Assembly: GCF_028858725.1 (NCBI RefSeq)
Contig: NC_084761.1
Span: 34,564,501-34,628,500, forward strand
Length of the DNA stretch: 64,000 nt
Direction: 5' to 3'
Source: Colius striatus
Taxonomy: Eukaryota; Chordata; Aves; Coliiformes; Coliidae
Numbering within the stretch: position 1 is the stretch's first letter; every line of letters starts with the position of its first letter. The notes under the pieces were generated by a model. The model did not search any database and was not told the origin of the DNA. It saw only the letters and a list, made by a program, of their open reading frames with translations. This document shows positions 23,874-35,050 of this stretch, piece by piece. A program made the position numbers and the translations under genes.

Positions 23874-26215
23874 AGGGATGTGGAGGATGTGTTTGAAAAA
23901 ACATTCTGAAGGATTATATTAACATACTCTCTGTTAAGGCAAGATAGCCTCACCATCTGAATAAGAAAACCCCTCTAGGTACAAAAGCAACGCTGGTTAC
24001 CTTCAATAACTTTTTTAGAAACCAGGACAACCATTTCTACAGGGCAAAAAATATGTAAGTATTGTTTGAAGTGTCTTTTAAAGAACTGTTCAAAGCATCT
24101 GCTCTGGTTTTATCACATTTATTCTATGGCTTGGGGGAAAACAGGACTACCATAAAAACACCTTACAGGGCCAAATGGCTGATATCCAAGGATCCAGATC
24201 TCTATCCCAGGAGCAAACAAGAGGCATCTTCCTCGTACATTCACTCATTTCAACTAATTTTCACTCCTATGCACAGCCTGAGACTCACACCTGAAAACAA
24301 AATGCCCACTATTTGTTCACTTGGAGGCATAGAGATGCATGCTTTTAGTGACCCGAATGACATCTGTTGTGATGACATGACACACAGTAAATCAAAATCC
24401 TACAGCCAGTACCAGGGAGTTGGTGTCATTTCTTTCATACTTTCTTCAGTCTGGTAGTTAGGGACTTAGTGGGAAAGAAAAAAGAATTAATGTGTCTTTC
24501 TGATGTGGAATGCTGCGGAGCCAAACCAGAACACAGGTTATGACACTGTAACATGACACAGAGACATCAGAAATGAAACATGAAACCATATCTTACTAAC
24601 ACTGCTGATACCGCTACAGTTGTGCAAAACTAGTGCTGAACAAAAGAAAGATAGAAAAAAAGGAGAAAGGTAAAAAACATAAACACAGACCCATCCCAAA
24701 TAATCAAATCCTTTTAACATAAAAAATGGATAGTGGATGATTTTTATATTTTGCAAACACAGAACAGCTACAGTTCTTTTAAGAGCATTCAAGGAGATGA
24801 TTCCTTCCTATTTTTAATAAAAGTGCCATAGTGTGAAGTGCACATATCTTAGTTTTGCCTTCTTAGAGTATAAGTGTAGAATAACAATAGTGAAATTAAA
24901 GTTGTGCTTGCTGGTTTTTATTACCTTTCATTTCTAAGTAAACTAAAGTTTTTTTATATATCACAAGGGTCACTAAGCCCAGGAACTCAGCATGTGTCCC
25001 TGCGAAGCTGTGTGTAATGACACTGAGCTACTTAGGACAGGAAGCATGAATGCCACAGCCAACTGATACTGAAATTTATGAAGACAGACTTGAATTAGGC
25101 AAAAAGGCTCAATAAAGTGTAGGACTGCTACTCTTACAAAGAACCTTATCTGCCTAAAATAACATGTCTAACAGTACAACTCACTTGACAGCTAAGACTG
25201 TCAGATATCAGTTAACTCCTTTTATTTCCTGTTGCACATCCATGTGTTGTGCTGATTTACCATTCAAAACCAACCCTTTTCCAGCTCAATGAAATCTAGA
25301 TTGATCAAAACACTAAGACAGTACTAGCTCATAAAATATTTGGTTTTGCTTTTCTTCAAACAAAGGGCAAACAGCTCTACTATTTGTACCTGACACCAAA
25401 TACAGTATTCAGTACTGGATCAAATCTTTTACTGAGGTATTTTCTCCCCATCACGGAGTGATTTTGGTTCTTGACTGATTATTCTTTACAAGTAATGGCA
25501 TTAATGTATAGCTCATAATTGTATAGCTCTTCTGTCATCACTGGGAAGCGTAGCTCAATACCAACATAAATGATGTGACAAAGTTAGAGATGGGGAGGAG
25601 TGGGGAGAAGAAACTGCAAAAAGTTAAAAAAAAAAATTAAAAATAATAGGTTGACAATCACAATTAAATAATCCAAAGCTCAAGCTGAGCATTTTTGTTA
25701 CACTCTGCATGAATGATGTTTGTGCTTTGGAACCTTTAAAATATTTAAGCAGAGAAGAAATGAAATGAACTACAACCAGTTAAGGTCATCCATTTAGGAC
25801 AAAATTGATAAAATATTAAAATGAAAGAAATAAATTTTCAAGCAGAGATACTAAGGGTTCATGGAGATGTATTATGCAAAGCAGGGGAACATGTGTGACC
25901 TCTGGGTTATTACATAATGGAGAAAGGATACAACAGTTCAAATGAGCAGGAACTATAGGCAGCAGAGACAGAGAGGGAAGATGGATTAACCATTCTATAA
26001 GCCAGTGCTTTGTTTCCAGGAAAATGAGACTGAACCCCCATATTAAAGCACTAGATTCCCAGAGCTGGCTCTTGACCTTCACCATTACATTGGACTTAAA
26101 AAACTTTGGAAAGATTGTGGATTTTAACTACATACTGGTTTTGTGAGTAGCTGAGTTCTCTCCTTCTCAGAGGCTGGCATTTAAAGCAGAGGTGGTCCCA
26201 GGCTGCTGAACTTCA

Positions 26216-26332
26216 GTACCTCAGCTTCTTGCAAATCATGACTTTGTCCTTACGCTTCTTCTGTAGAATGGGCTGCAGCCTGGCCGGCACAGGCTGCCTG
26301 AGGTACACGGCATCATACTCCTCTTTTTGTGG
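26216..26332 (-). other. Short GC-rich coding-like frame, possible relic
   Basis: A 39-codon minus-strand open stretch bounded by TGA at 26333-26335 and TGA at 26213-26215. Its translation begins PQKEEYDAVYLRQ and ends KVMICKKLRY. Codons such as GCC GTG TAC CTC AGG CAG are much more GC-rich than the flanks and look like vertebrate coding usage. There is no acceptor with a pyrimidine tract in front and no poly(A) tract behind. It may be a pseudogene remnant, a cryptic exon or coincidence. I do not recognise the protein. Confidence 0.2.
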
Positions 26333-26917
26333 TCAGCTTTGCTGGCTCTCAGCCAGCCTTCCCCTCATTCATGTCTGCTCTATCAGGGCTTGAAGATGTT
26401 CAGTTTACACTTAGGACAACTTCAGGGAAAGCAGTCTTAAACTCTAGCAATAAATTCTCTATTTCAATTTAAGGCCAAAGCTAGTATTTATTATTCAGGG
26501 TTTGTTATAAAATGGGGTTTTCAGCTTTTGTGTACCTGAGGTCCCCTAAATGAAGAGGTATCTGCCTGAAACAAGAAGTATCTTTAAATCCCAGCAAAAT
26601 CTTTTTGAGTGTAGAGACTTTACTCCTTTGAAAAATTAATTTCCACCTAGCAGAGAGCCCTTGCTTCCAAGATCAGTGTTCTGATGCAAGGCCATTGCTC
26701 TCTTGATGGCAAAAGGCATTCAATATTCATACAGCCAGAAGTGCTCTGCCTACTGTAACGTTTTGAACTTCACATCAGAATCCAGGCATCAAAAAGTTAG
26801 GTCATATAATGTCAAAGCCTTTTACTGGACATAGATTAGATTCCCTAGAGGATATACAAAAGCATCTAAAATATTAGGAAAATGAGTGTCACCGACAGTC
26901 ATTTGTGATCTTAAGCC

Positions 26918-27418
26918 ACAGAATGGTAGGGGTTGGAAAGGACCTCTAGAGATCACCTAGTACAAAACCCTGCTAAAGCACATCCACCTAGATCAGGTCA
27001 TACAGAAACACATCCAGGAGGGTTATGAAAACCTCCAGAGAAGGAGACTCCACAATCTCCCTGGGCAGCCTGTGCCAGGGCTCCCTCACCCTCACAGGAA
27101 AGAAGTTTCTCCTCATGTTCAAGCAGAGCTTCCCATGTTCCAGCTTGTGCCTGTTACTCTCTGTCCTGTCACTGGGCACTATAGAAAAAAAGACTAATTT
27201 CTTTCTCTTGACACTCACCCTTTAAGGTATTTATAAGTGTTGATAAGGTCCTCTCTCAGTCTTCTCCAGGCTAAACAGCCCCAAGTCTCACAGCCTTTAC
27301 TCGTAACAGAGATGTTGCAGTTCCCTGATCATCTTGGTAGCCCTCCGTCAGACTCTCTCCAGAAGTTCCCAGTCTCTCTTGAAATGGGGAGCCCAGAATT
27401 GGAAGCAATACTCCTTAC
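26918..27418 (-). mobile_element. CR1 LINE 3' fragment
   Basis: About 500 bp, complement of CR1: CACAGAATGGTAGGGGTTGG, then CACCTAGATCAGGTCATACA, then TCCCTGGGCAGCCTGTGCCA, TCTCTCAGTCTTCTCCAGGC, and ending near GGGAGCCCAGAATTGGAAGC. The minus strand keeps a short frame (MRRNFFPVRVREPWHRLPRE), which is the translated 3' UTR and not a gene. Confidence 0.95.
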
Positions 27419-27654
27419 AAGTCCTCTAAATATTTTTGATCACTTTTCCATTTTTGCTCAGTTGCAATTACTACACATGAAAAATAAATCTTCACATTTG
27501 CACAGAAAGCATTTCACTTTCAAAGCTTCTTCCAAAACTAAGTATAAACATTATTAGCTTGATTTTATAGCTGTCCAAAGAAAAGAGATAGGGACCGTTT
27601 CTCCATCAAGGATGTAGGCATAACCTATGATGGGAGGTTTCTGTTCCTGGCACT

Positions 27655-27735
27655 ACAGCAGTTTTCTCTAGTGACCCTTGGCAAGACGTTCAGTTACCTC
27701 ACTGGAAAACGGGGATAATGGAATGAGTCTGACCT
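27655..27735 (+). mobile_element. MIR-like SINE relic
   Basis: GTGACCCTTGGCAAGACGTT, then CAGTTACCTCACTGG and AAAACGGGGATAATGG follow the order of the MIR 3' half (tGTGACCTTGGGCAAGT, cTCAGTTTCC, AAAATGGGGATAAT), with an internal deletion. Relics of this family persist at low density in birds. The assignment was made by eye. Confidence 0.45.
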
Positions 27736-30700
27736 TTTGGAAATGGTACGAATCCAGCTCTTGTTCAGGCCTACGGAAGATAGGAGAATTTCAGTGGAAG
27801 AACCAAGGCATGAGTATTGGGCCTGGCTCTTTACCTCAGCAACACTTTGAAAAAGAGTGGTCATTGATTATATCCTAGAGGTCTCTTTCAATTTTCAAAG
27901 GTATTTTTGAAAGAGTTTTGGGTTGTTTTTTTTAAAGGGATAAACAAAGCTCAAAACCTCTATAACAAAATCTACCTTCTTTCACAGGTTTTACATAAAT
28001 GAAGACACATCTACTTATAAAAATAACCACAATGTCTTGGAAAATCACTACCCTTGCCCTTTATGAATGTTTTCCATTTCAATCTGTAGTGGTATAATTT
28101 TCAGGAATACAAAGAAATAAAAACTGCTTAGGAAAAAAGTAAGCCAGCAACCTTAAGGCTTTTAATCTGACAAAGTAGTCACTCAAATGATGCAAAAGTT
28201 TCACATCACAGTTGTCAATGTGTTTTACCTCACAAGCAGAAAATATGACTGTGTTCCTTTTCCTTATGACTGTCAAAAGGGATCACAGAATATGAAGAAT
28301 ATCACAGAACTGTTCTATGTATCAAACTACAAAGAAAGATAGAATTTCTACCAAGACTGATGACAAAGCTGTGGCTACAGCTCTAAAAGAATGTTTTTTT
28401 CTTTGAGTCAAAGTGAATTTTTTGTTGATATAACTAGGATTGACTATATCGATCAAAGCAAGGGTCCATGCCACCAGCTAACTTTCCTCCAGCAGAAGCC
28501 AGAAGCAAATGCCTAAGGAAGGAAATAGGAAGGGGTAAACATACAGTGACACATCCTCAGTATAGCCCTATGGTTTCTAGTGATCTATGATTCAGGGATT
28601 TTTTTTAAGTAGAGTTACTATTTGCATATCTGAAAGTCTCTGAGAGGTTTTCCTCTCATGAAGTTGCTTGATTACATTTTCAATATAGATAAAAAAGAGA
28701 GATTCACAAAATTCTGTAGCAATAAGTACCACAGTTTAACTACAGGTTGTGTGAAAAAAAATATAACCTGCTCATGATCTTTCTAGATGTCAGCGAAATG
28801 ACATGTGCTGATATTCCTCTTCCTGCTAAATCCAGCAGAGGAAAAAAAAATCCATTGATATTGATGTGTGGGAGATTGGTCTCAGAACTACCCAGAATAA
28901 AAACAACAAATATGTTTAAATTTAAGCCAATCTATTTTCCTCAAAGATCTGGCAATAGGGAAGAGAGCTACCCTTTTCAAACAACAGAGGAAAGAAACCT
29001 TGAATCAGATAACCTCAAAAACTCAAGTGAACTTCATGGAAATTTTGCAGAAACAATTTGCTATGCCTTCAGTGCAGACAGAGAAAATGTGTAGCCAACA
29101 TAACTTTTAAAACCAAGATAAGTATTTCTGTTGGAGGAGGGGAAAATAAAGCTTTCTATTAATGGAAAGCAGTCTGGCTGCAGCCTGAACAGTGGTGTCT
29201 TCCCTCCTCATAATCATGGCATTAATTACTTCATAGGTCAAATTATGTTTCTGTTTGAAAGAGTTTGGCCAGATACGTGAATCAGGACATGCATATTTAG
29301 ATCTACTGTATCCTCTAGCAGGGGCTTTTATTCTTGTTTGATGTGTCTGGGCTTCTAATTTAGTTTTCCACTGAAGATGGCTCTCTTTTTTCCTCTCCTG
29401 CACAATGGCAGGCTGGTTCCAAAATATATAGAACAAGCACACATTAATTGAATCTGAGGACAAGTATACTTCCTCCTTTGGCCACACGGACAGGATTTTC
29501 TTTAAAATAAAAAGGCCAAAAAGTGACTGGAACAATGCCCAAAGGGGAGAATAAAGACAGACATTTAAAGGTGAGCTCACTAGATTTATAATAGCAGGGG
29601 ACACTATCATCCTTTCCAGCCAGCTACTCAGTTAGCAGTAATGCTTATATCACAAGAAAGCCCAGGAGATTCTTCTTTAGAAAAGAATGGACACAGCTAT
29701 TAATATACTGATGAAGCAGCCATAATCCACTTCAGATATTGATAATAAATTATATTGTTCAGAAATTAGATTACATAATCCAGACAGGCAATCAGAAAAG
29801 GGTTTTGTTTTGGATTGGGGGATTTTTTGTGTGTGTACCAGTGTTATTTAGGAGAACTGCTCAGAAAAGTTTTAAGGGATTTGAATAAAAATACTGCTAA
29901 CCTGGACGAGACTGGATGAGATAGTATAGCTCAAGGCTCATGGAGAAATTGCTGCTTCTAATATTAACCTGATCTGTTTGTGGGAACATCTTGTGAAATG
30001 ATTTTGAGTGTATCAGAAGAGGCAGAGAAAACATCGACATACTGTAACACGTAACTCGGCTTGCTCAATTGGTAGAAGCCCTTTCACAGTGGGCATTGGC
30101 ATCAATGCTTAAGAGGGACAGCACTGACCCAGAAGCCTACCCACTAAAATTTCAGAACTTTAGTCTCAGAATTTTCAGGGGATTAGCTTACTCCTATGTG
30201 CCAACAGATGTAGGAATTTTGTTGTCCAAAACTTAAAATAGGAAGCACAATAGGGAATAGCAAATAAGCCTGAACATCCCAAGACTGTTAACCCCAAACA
30301 CATTAAAAATTCCACGCGTTTAAGAGTTACTGTACTTCACGACCCTGTGATATTTCAGTCATCTGGCTTGTCTGCTGGTGTTGAGATAAATGGATTCAAT
30401 GTTTTCACATTTTTCTCAGTCACAGAGGTTAGACATTTGTTTGTTTGTATAATGATAGTAAATATCCTCCCATTACCACAGTCATGGGAGCTAAGAGTTG
30501 TAGAAGCCCTTAAAAATCATGACCTTGTGATAAGGTTGTGAGTGTTGCCACGACTGAACTCCAAAGACATTTCTGAACCCCTTACAAGCTCCCTCTCCCG
30601 ATTTCTGACCGAGTGTAGAGTACAAGAATTCCCACTGAAATCAACAGAAGTTAAAAAAGCTTTTCCTTGAGGTGCTCAGCTCTTTGGAGGACCAGAGCAC

Positions 30701-31269
30701 AAGCAAGGCTTATAAATTAATACAGTCTGAGTGATTTTTTTTTTTCAGCTTTACCTTTTTAGCTGCATAGCAATCTTTACCATCACCTTTTTAAAAAAGT
30801 CAGACTCTAAGAGGATAAGCATAATACAGCAAGTTTGAAAAATTCCCTGACTCCCTGGCACCATAGATTCAAGACTTGAGGTCACTGAACCCTTGACCCT
30901 TCTCAGATAGATAAGATGACTACTGCAATATTTAATGTAAGATAAGCCACATAAGCATTTGACTGGATTTGACCTCTCAGACAGCTTACAAACCCAAGAG
31001 CTTGTGTAACCTGAACCTCTGCAAGGAAATGGGTATTTCTGCATTCTTCCATAATTCCAGGAACTGGGAACTTTAGAAACACTGTTGTCATAAAATATGC
31101 TAAAGCTGTAAGCCAGCAATACTAATGAAGATATTTCTTTAGCTGTTATCCTCCAGTATTGGTGGCCAAAGCTTCTGTTCACCCATCAGGTGCAACCATC
31201 AGATTGAGCTCTAGGTGTCCATACATTTGGAAAGCGCTATTCCAGAAGTGGCTGCACATCAGGGGTAAA
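27736..31269. other. Intergenic, no gene recognised
   Basis: A+T-rich, non-repetitive-looking DNA. The 167-codon minus-strand open frame at 29107-29610 lacks recognisable similarity and is within chance expectation for this much six-frame sequence. Confidence 0.5.
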
Positions 31270-31450
31270 TGATGGGTATGTAAGAACACCAGAGAGCTCT
31301 ACTAGGTCAGACCAAGGGCCACCTTGCCCAGTTCCCTGTCGCCAAAGGCAGATGCCTTGAAAGCAGAGTAACAACAGAGCTAACCGCTCCTTATTAAGAC
31401 GTGCATACTGCCAGAGACTGCTCTGGCCTCTGACAATTTATGATTCAGCC
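31270..31450 (-). mobile_element. Ancient CR1 3'-end relic
   Basis: TAAGAACACCAGAGAGCTCT, then CTAGGTCAGACCAAGGGCCA, CCTTGCCCAGTTCCCTGTC and GCCAAAGGCAGATGCC resemble the complement of an old sauropsid CR1 3' end (the GGTCAGACCAATGGTCCATC type). The right boundary is uncertain. Confidence 0.5.
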
Positions 31451-32045
31451 TCCTTGTGAGCCACAGGGGGTTTCTGCCTGTTTAACATCAGTGAACTCCT
31501 CTGAGCTTTCATAACCCATTGCATTTGTGCCAAGCAGAGCCACAAAGCTTGCCTGTTACATGAAGAATTACCACTACTTTTTTGTTTTGAACCACCGCAT
31601 GTTGCCCTCCTTGGATGATTGCTGACATATTGAAACAACAAGCAATCAACCCTTACTTTATGTCCTCACACCACTCGTGATTTTACGAACAGCAAATATA
31701 GCCCCTCTCTCCCACCTCATTTCTGGACCATGAAGTCCTAGTGGTTGGTGATTATATCCTTCACTGTCACTGCTGGTTCTTGGAGATCTGTCTGGCAGGA
31801 CACAGGAGGCACCAAACAGTGAGGTGCTGGCACACCACTGACTGAGGTGTAAAACCAAATGGCACTGGCCAGTTTGTGGCCTGCTGCCATGGTGGCAGTA
31901 AAACCCTTGTGCTGGTGGCAGGACCCCTCCACCACATCTGCTCATGTAGCAGTGAGGAACTAGCCCTGATAGTCCCACCTGGCACAAACCTACCTCAGCT
32001 GTAGGACTGCTTGCAGAGCAAACCTCCCTCCCAGCAGCTACAGGC
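31451..32045. other. Intergenic, GC-richer, no gene recognised
   Basis: Moderately GC-rich stretch between two CR1 fragments. Overlapping minus-strand open frames at 31658-31987 lack recognisable domains and are probably compositional. Confidence 0.5.
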
Positions 32046-32478
32046 TGGCCAATTTAGGGCTGCCAAGATGATTAGGGGACTGGAACATCTTTCTTATGAG
32101 GAAAGGCTGCAGGAACTGGGGCTATTTAGCCTGGAGAAGACTGAGAAGAGAATTCATCAACACTTGTAAATACCCAAAGGGTGGATGCTGAGAGACTGGA
32201 GTGACTTTTTTTCTGTAGTGTCCAGTGACAGGACAAAGAGCTATGGGCATAAGCTGAAACACAAAAAGTTCTGCTTAAACAAAAGGAAAAACTTCTTCAC
32301 TGTGTGGGCAAGAGAGCCCTGGCACAGGCTGCCCAGGGAAGGTGTGGAATCTCCTTCTCTGGAGGTTTTTCAAAACCTGCCTGGACACATTGCTGTGTAA
32401 CATGATCAAGGTGAATCTGCCTTAGCAGGATCTCTAGAGGTCCCTTCCAACCCATAACATTCTGTGATTCTGTGACTC
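32046..32478 (+). mobile_element. CR1 LINE 3' fragment
   Basis: About 430 bp in sense orientation: GGGCTGCCAAGATGATTAGG, then ATGAGGAAAGGCTGCAGGAA, CCTGGAGAAGACTGAGAAGA, CTGGCACAGGCTGCCCAGGG and GGTCCCTTCCAACCCATAAC. It ends in a decayed octamer tail, ATTCTGTGATTCTGTGACTC. Confidence 0.95.
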
Positions 32479-34684
32479 TCTAATCCTGGGGCAGAAGGCA
32501 GCTGCCCAAGCCAATAGGAAGCAGCAGAGACCATGGAGGCTGTGCCCGGGTAAGGAGGTGACAGGATGGCTGCTGTGCACCGGCAGTTGGGTGCCTGTGG
32601 GAGACCAAGGCAAGAGCCAGTGGCCAGGAAGCCAGCATAAGCCTTGGGTGGGGAAGAAAACCTGCCTACCATGAGTAGCCAACACTGTCAGGCCCCAGGC
32701 CAACTGCCTGTGGTCGCAGGCAGCTGGTGTCTGCATGCTGGGGCATCACAAAGCCTGAACCTGTGAGGTACTGGTAAGAGCAACAAGGACAGTAGTGTGG
32801 TATTAAGCTCACTTCCAGAAATCATTTTGCAGACTCTTCATTACCTTCTTCCAAAATACACAGCTCATTGCTTTCATTAATGTTACACAAGCAAAGCTTT
32901 CATTTCAGTTTTGCTTGGATGATTCTTTGAGCAGAGCTTCTAGGTAAACTTCATCCCAGCTGTGGATAAACCAGTTGCAGTTTAATGTCATACCTTTCCA
33001 TGAGCTGCTACTGTATGGATTACTCACTACGTTGATCTTGGTGGATGAAGGCCAGCATGGTGACCAACTTCCCGTGATAGTAGAAGATGAGGCGTTACTC
33101 AATCAATTTCTGTTGCACTCCTCACTGGAGAGTGGTGAACTAAACGCTTGAGCTGATGGTGGGACAGCCTCCAGGTTTTCTCCTGTAAACATATTTCAAA
33201 TGGCAAGAAAGAATGCTTGCTGCAATGGGCTTTTTACACCAAGGTTTCATTTTGAAGTCTTTCACATTAGATCAGTGACTGACATGTTAGACTTCTTACT
33301 CTGTGGTATTGGAACTTTATATTCTGTGATATTCTATAATATGTTAAACTTTTTTTCCCTTTTGAGCATGATGGTTATAGCAATGTAAACAAGGTAACGA
33401 CGTCACAGAACTTTGCGTCCTTTCCCACTGAGTTTGCATGCAACAAATTGTTTATGTTAAAAATAAAGAAGAAATCCACTTTTAAACATTGCATTAGGAT
33501 GTTCAGCTAAAATAATGTTTCTTTGGAGAAATGGGTTGATAATAATTTTAACATGATGACAAAATCAGAGGAAGTTAGCGATAATTTGATTTTATAGTGG
33601 CTAACAGTAGTTGAATATTTCAATGGAGACATGCTACATTTTAATGTACATATTAAATGGACATGTCCCCTGTCCTAAGGTCATAAAACAGAGAAGGGAA
33701 AGACAACTATGAAGGAGATTTCAAAAGTTCAGAGTGACATTTAGGTGAGCTGCTTTTGTGAATGTTGACTATTTTTTCATCAGAAATTGCTCCTTTCGTA
33801 AAATATCTGTGATTTTATTTTTTCAGATATTCAGAAATCTTAATAACTAGGTAAATTAATTTTATTTGGGGTCTTCTTATTGAAAAATTAAAATATATAG
33901 TCCCGATACATTTAATAAGGTGATTTGGTAAGGAAAATTAAGGAGGCAAGGGAAACGTGTGTGCAAAAAGGATCAAGAGTCATGAAAGTTCTCTTGGACA
34001 ACAGCGTTGCTCTGGAACCAGCTCAAGCAGTCAGGAGCGCTCTCAATAAGCAAGGTTCAAACATAATGGGAATCAATGAACAGAAATATTTAAACATATC
34101 CAGACAGAGCAAAAAAGCTCACATCCACAATTAATGGTCATTTTTTTAAAAAAATGAAAGCAGAAGCTGAAGCCGATTCTGTAGGCCAAGCTGAATTTAA
34201 ACCAGGGCTGCCTACAGCTGCATTTGATGTTGGAGTCCAAAATTTGGCTCATCTCTAGTTAAAGCATAATCTGACAGATAGCCTCTTTTTATTACAACTC
34301 TCTGCTGAATCATTTAGTTTGCGGAAGAAGCTTGATTCTGGCACTGTAACATAAATTATGAAAATTAAGAGATCATTCTTATAATGTAAAAGGGTACTAT
34401 TGGGCTCATTTATTAGTCTCCACGGTTTGCCCAGGGTACTTTTTGTAACATACATTTTACAATGTTTAGCATACTGCAAGATTTATAGTAGTTGTAATCT
34501 GACGGTTGCCTTTCCAAATAACCCTTGGAGGATGTGTAACTTTGGTAAATCCTTTTGGTTTGGGTTTTTTTGGTTTACAGATGGGAAAATTGAGAAAGGT
34601 TACACCATTGACAAGTTTGTAAAGTGTTCAAAATTTTCAATGGCATAAATGAATGGTTCCCAAATTGTGGTGCCCATACAAGTA
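32479..34684. other. Intergenic, no gene recognised
   Basis: The first 300 bp is GC-richer, the rest A+T-rich. No exon or repeat family was recognised. The stretch near 34570-34600 has a faint MIR-like word (GATGGGAAAATTGAGAAAGG), too weak to call. Confidence 0.5.
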
Positions 34685-35050
34685 GAATCATAGAATCATA
34701 GAACGGTAGGGGTTGGAAGGGATTTTCAGAGATCATCTAGTCCAACTCCCCTGCAGAAGCAGGTCAACCTAGATCAGGTCACATAGGAACATGTCCAGGC
34801 GGGTCTTGAAGACCTCCAAGGAAGGAGACTCCACAACCTCCATGGGCAGCCTGTGCCACTGCTCTGTCACCCTCACAGTGAAATAGTTTTTTCTTATGTT
34901 TAAATGGAACTTTCTGTGTTCCAGCTGCATCCCATTACCCCTTGTCCTGTTGACAGATACAATAGAAAAAAGGGATGTCCCAACCTCCTGACACCCACCC
35001 TTTAGATATTTATGAATATTAATGAGATCCCCCATCAGCCTCCTCTTCAA
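34685..35050 (-). mobile_element. CR1 LINE 3' fragment
   Basis: About 365 bp, complement of CR1 with two octamer-derived tail units (AATCATAGAATCATAGAACG). It continues with GGGTTGGAAGGG, CCTAGATCAGGTCACATAGG, GTCTTGAAGACCTCCAAGGA and ATGAGATCCCCCATCAGCCT. It appears to be the same young subfamily as the copies at 21438, 58421 and 60892. Confidence 0.96.

Larger units (their letters stand above)
22504..26917. other. Intergenic, no gene recognised
   Basis: A+T-rich DNA. The 22800-22940 stretch has a less A+T-biased, non-repetitive look that could be regulatory, but nothing in a single sequence proves it. The palindromes at 23845 and the small open frame at 26216 are listed separately. Confidence 0.5.

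Noticed and set aside
29107..29610. 167-codon minus-strand open frame
   Set aside because: No recognisable domain or splice context. By a rough estimate, an open frame of this length is expected about once or twice by chance in 64 kb of six-frame sequence.
30055..30110. tRNA-like A-box (GCTCAATTGGTAGAAGC)
   Set aside because: No matching B-box, T-arm or foldable acceptor stem follows, so it is neither a tRNA gene nor a clear tRNA-derived SINE.
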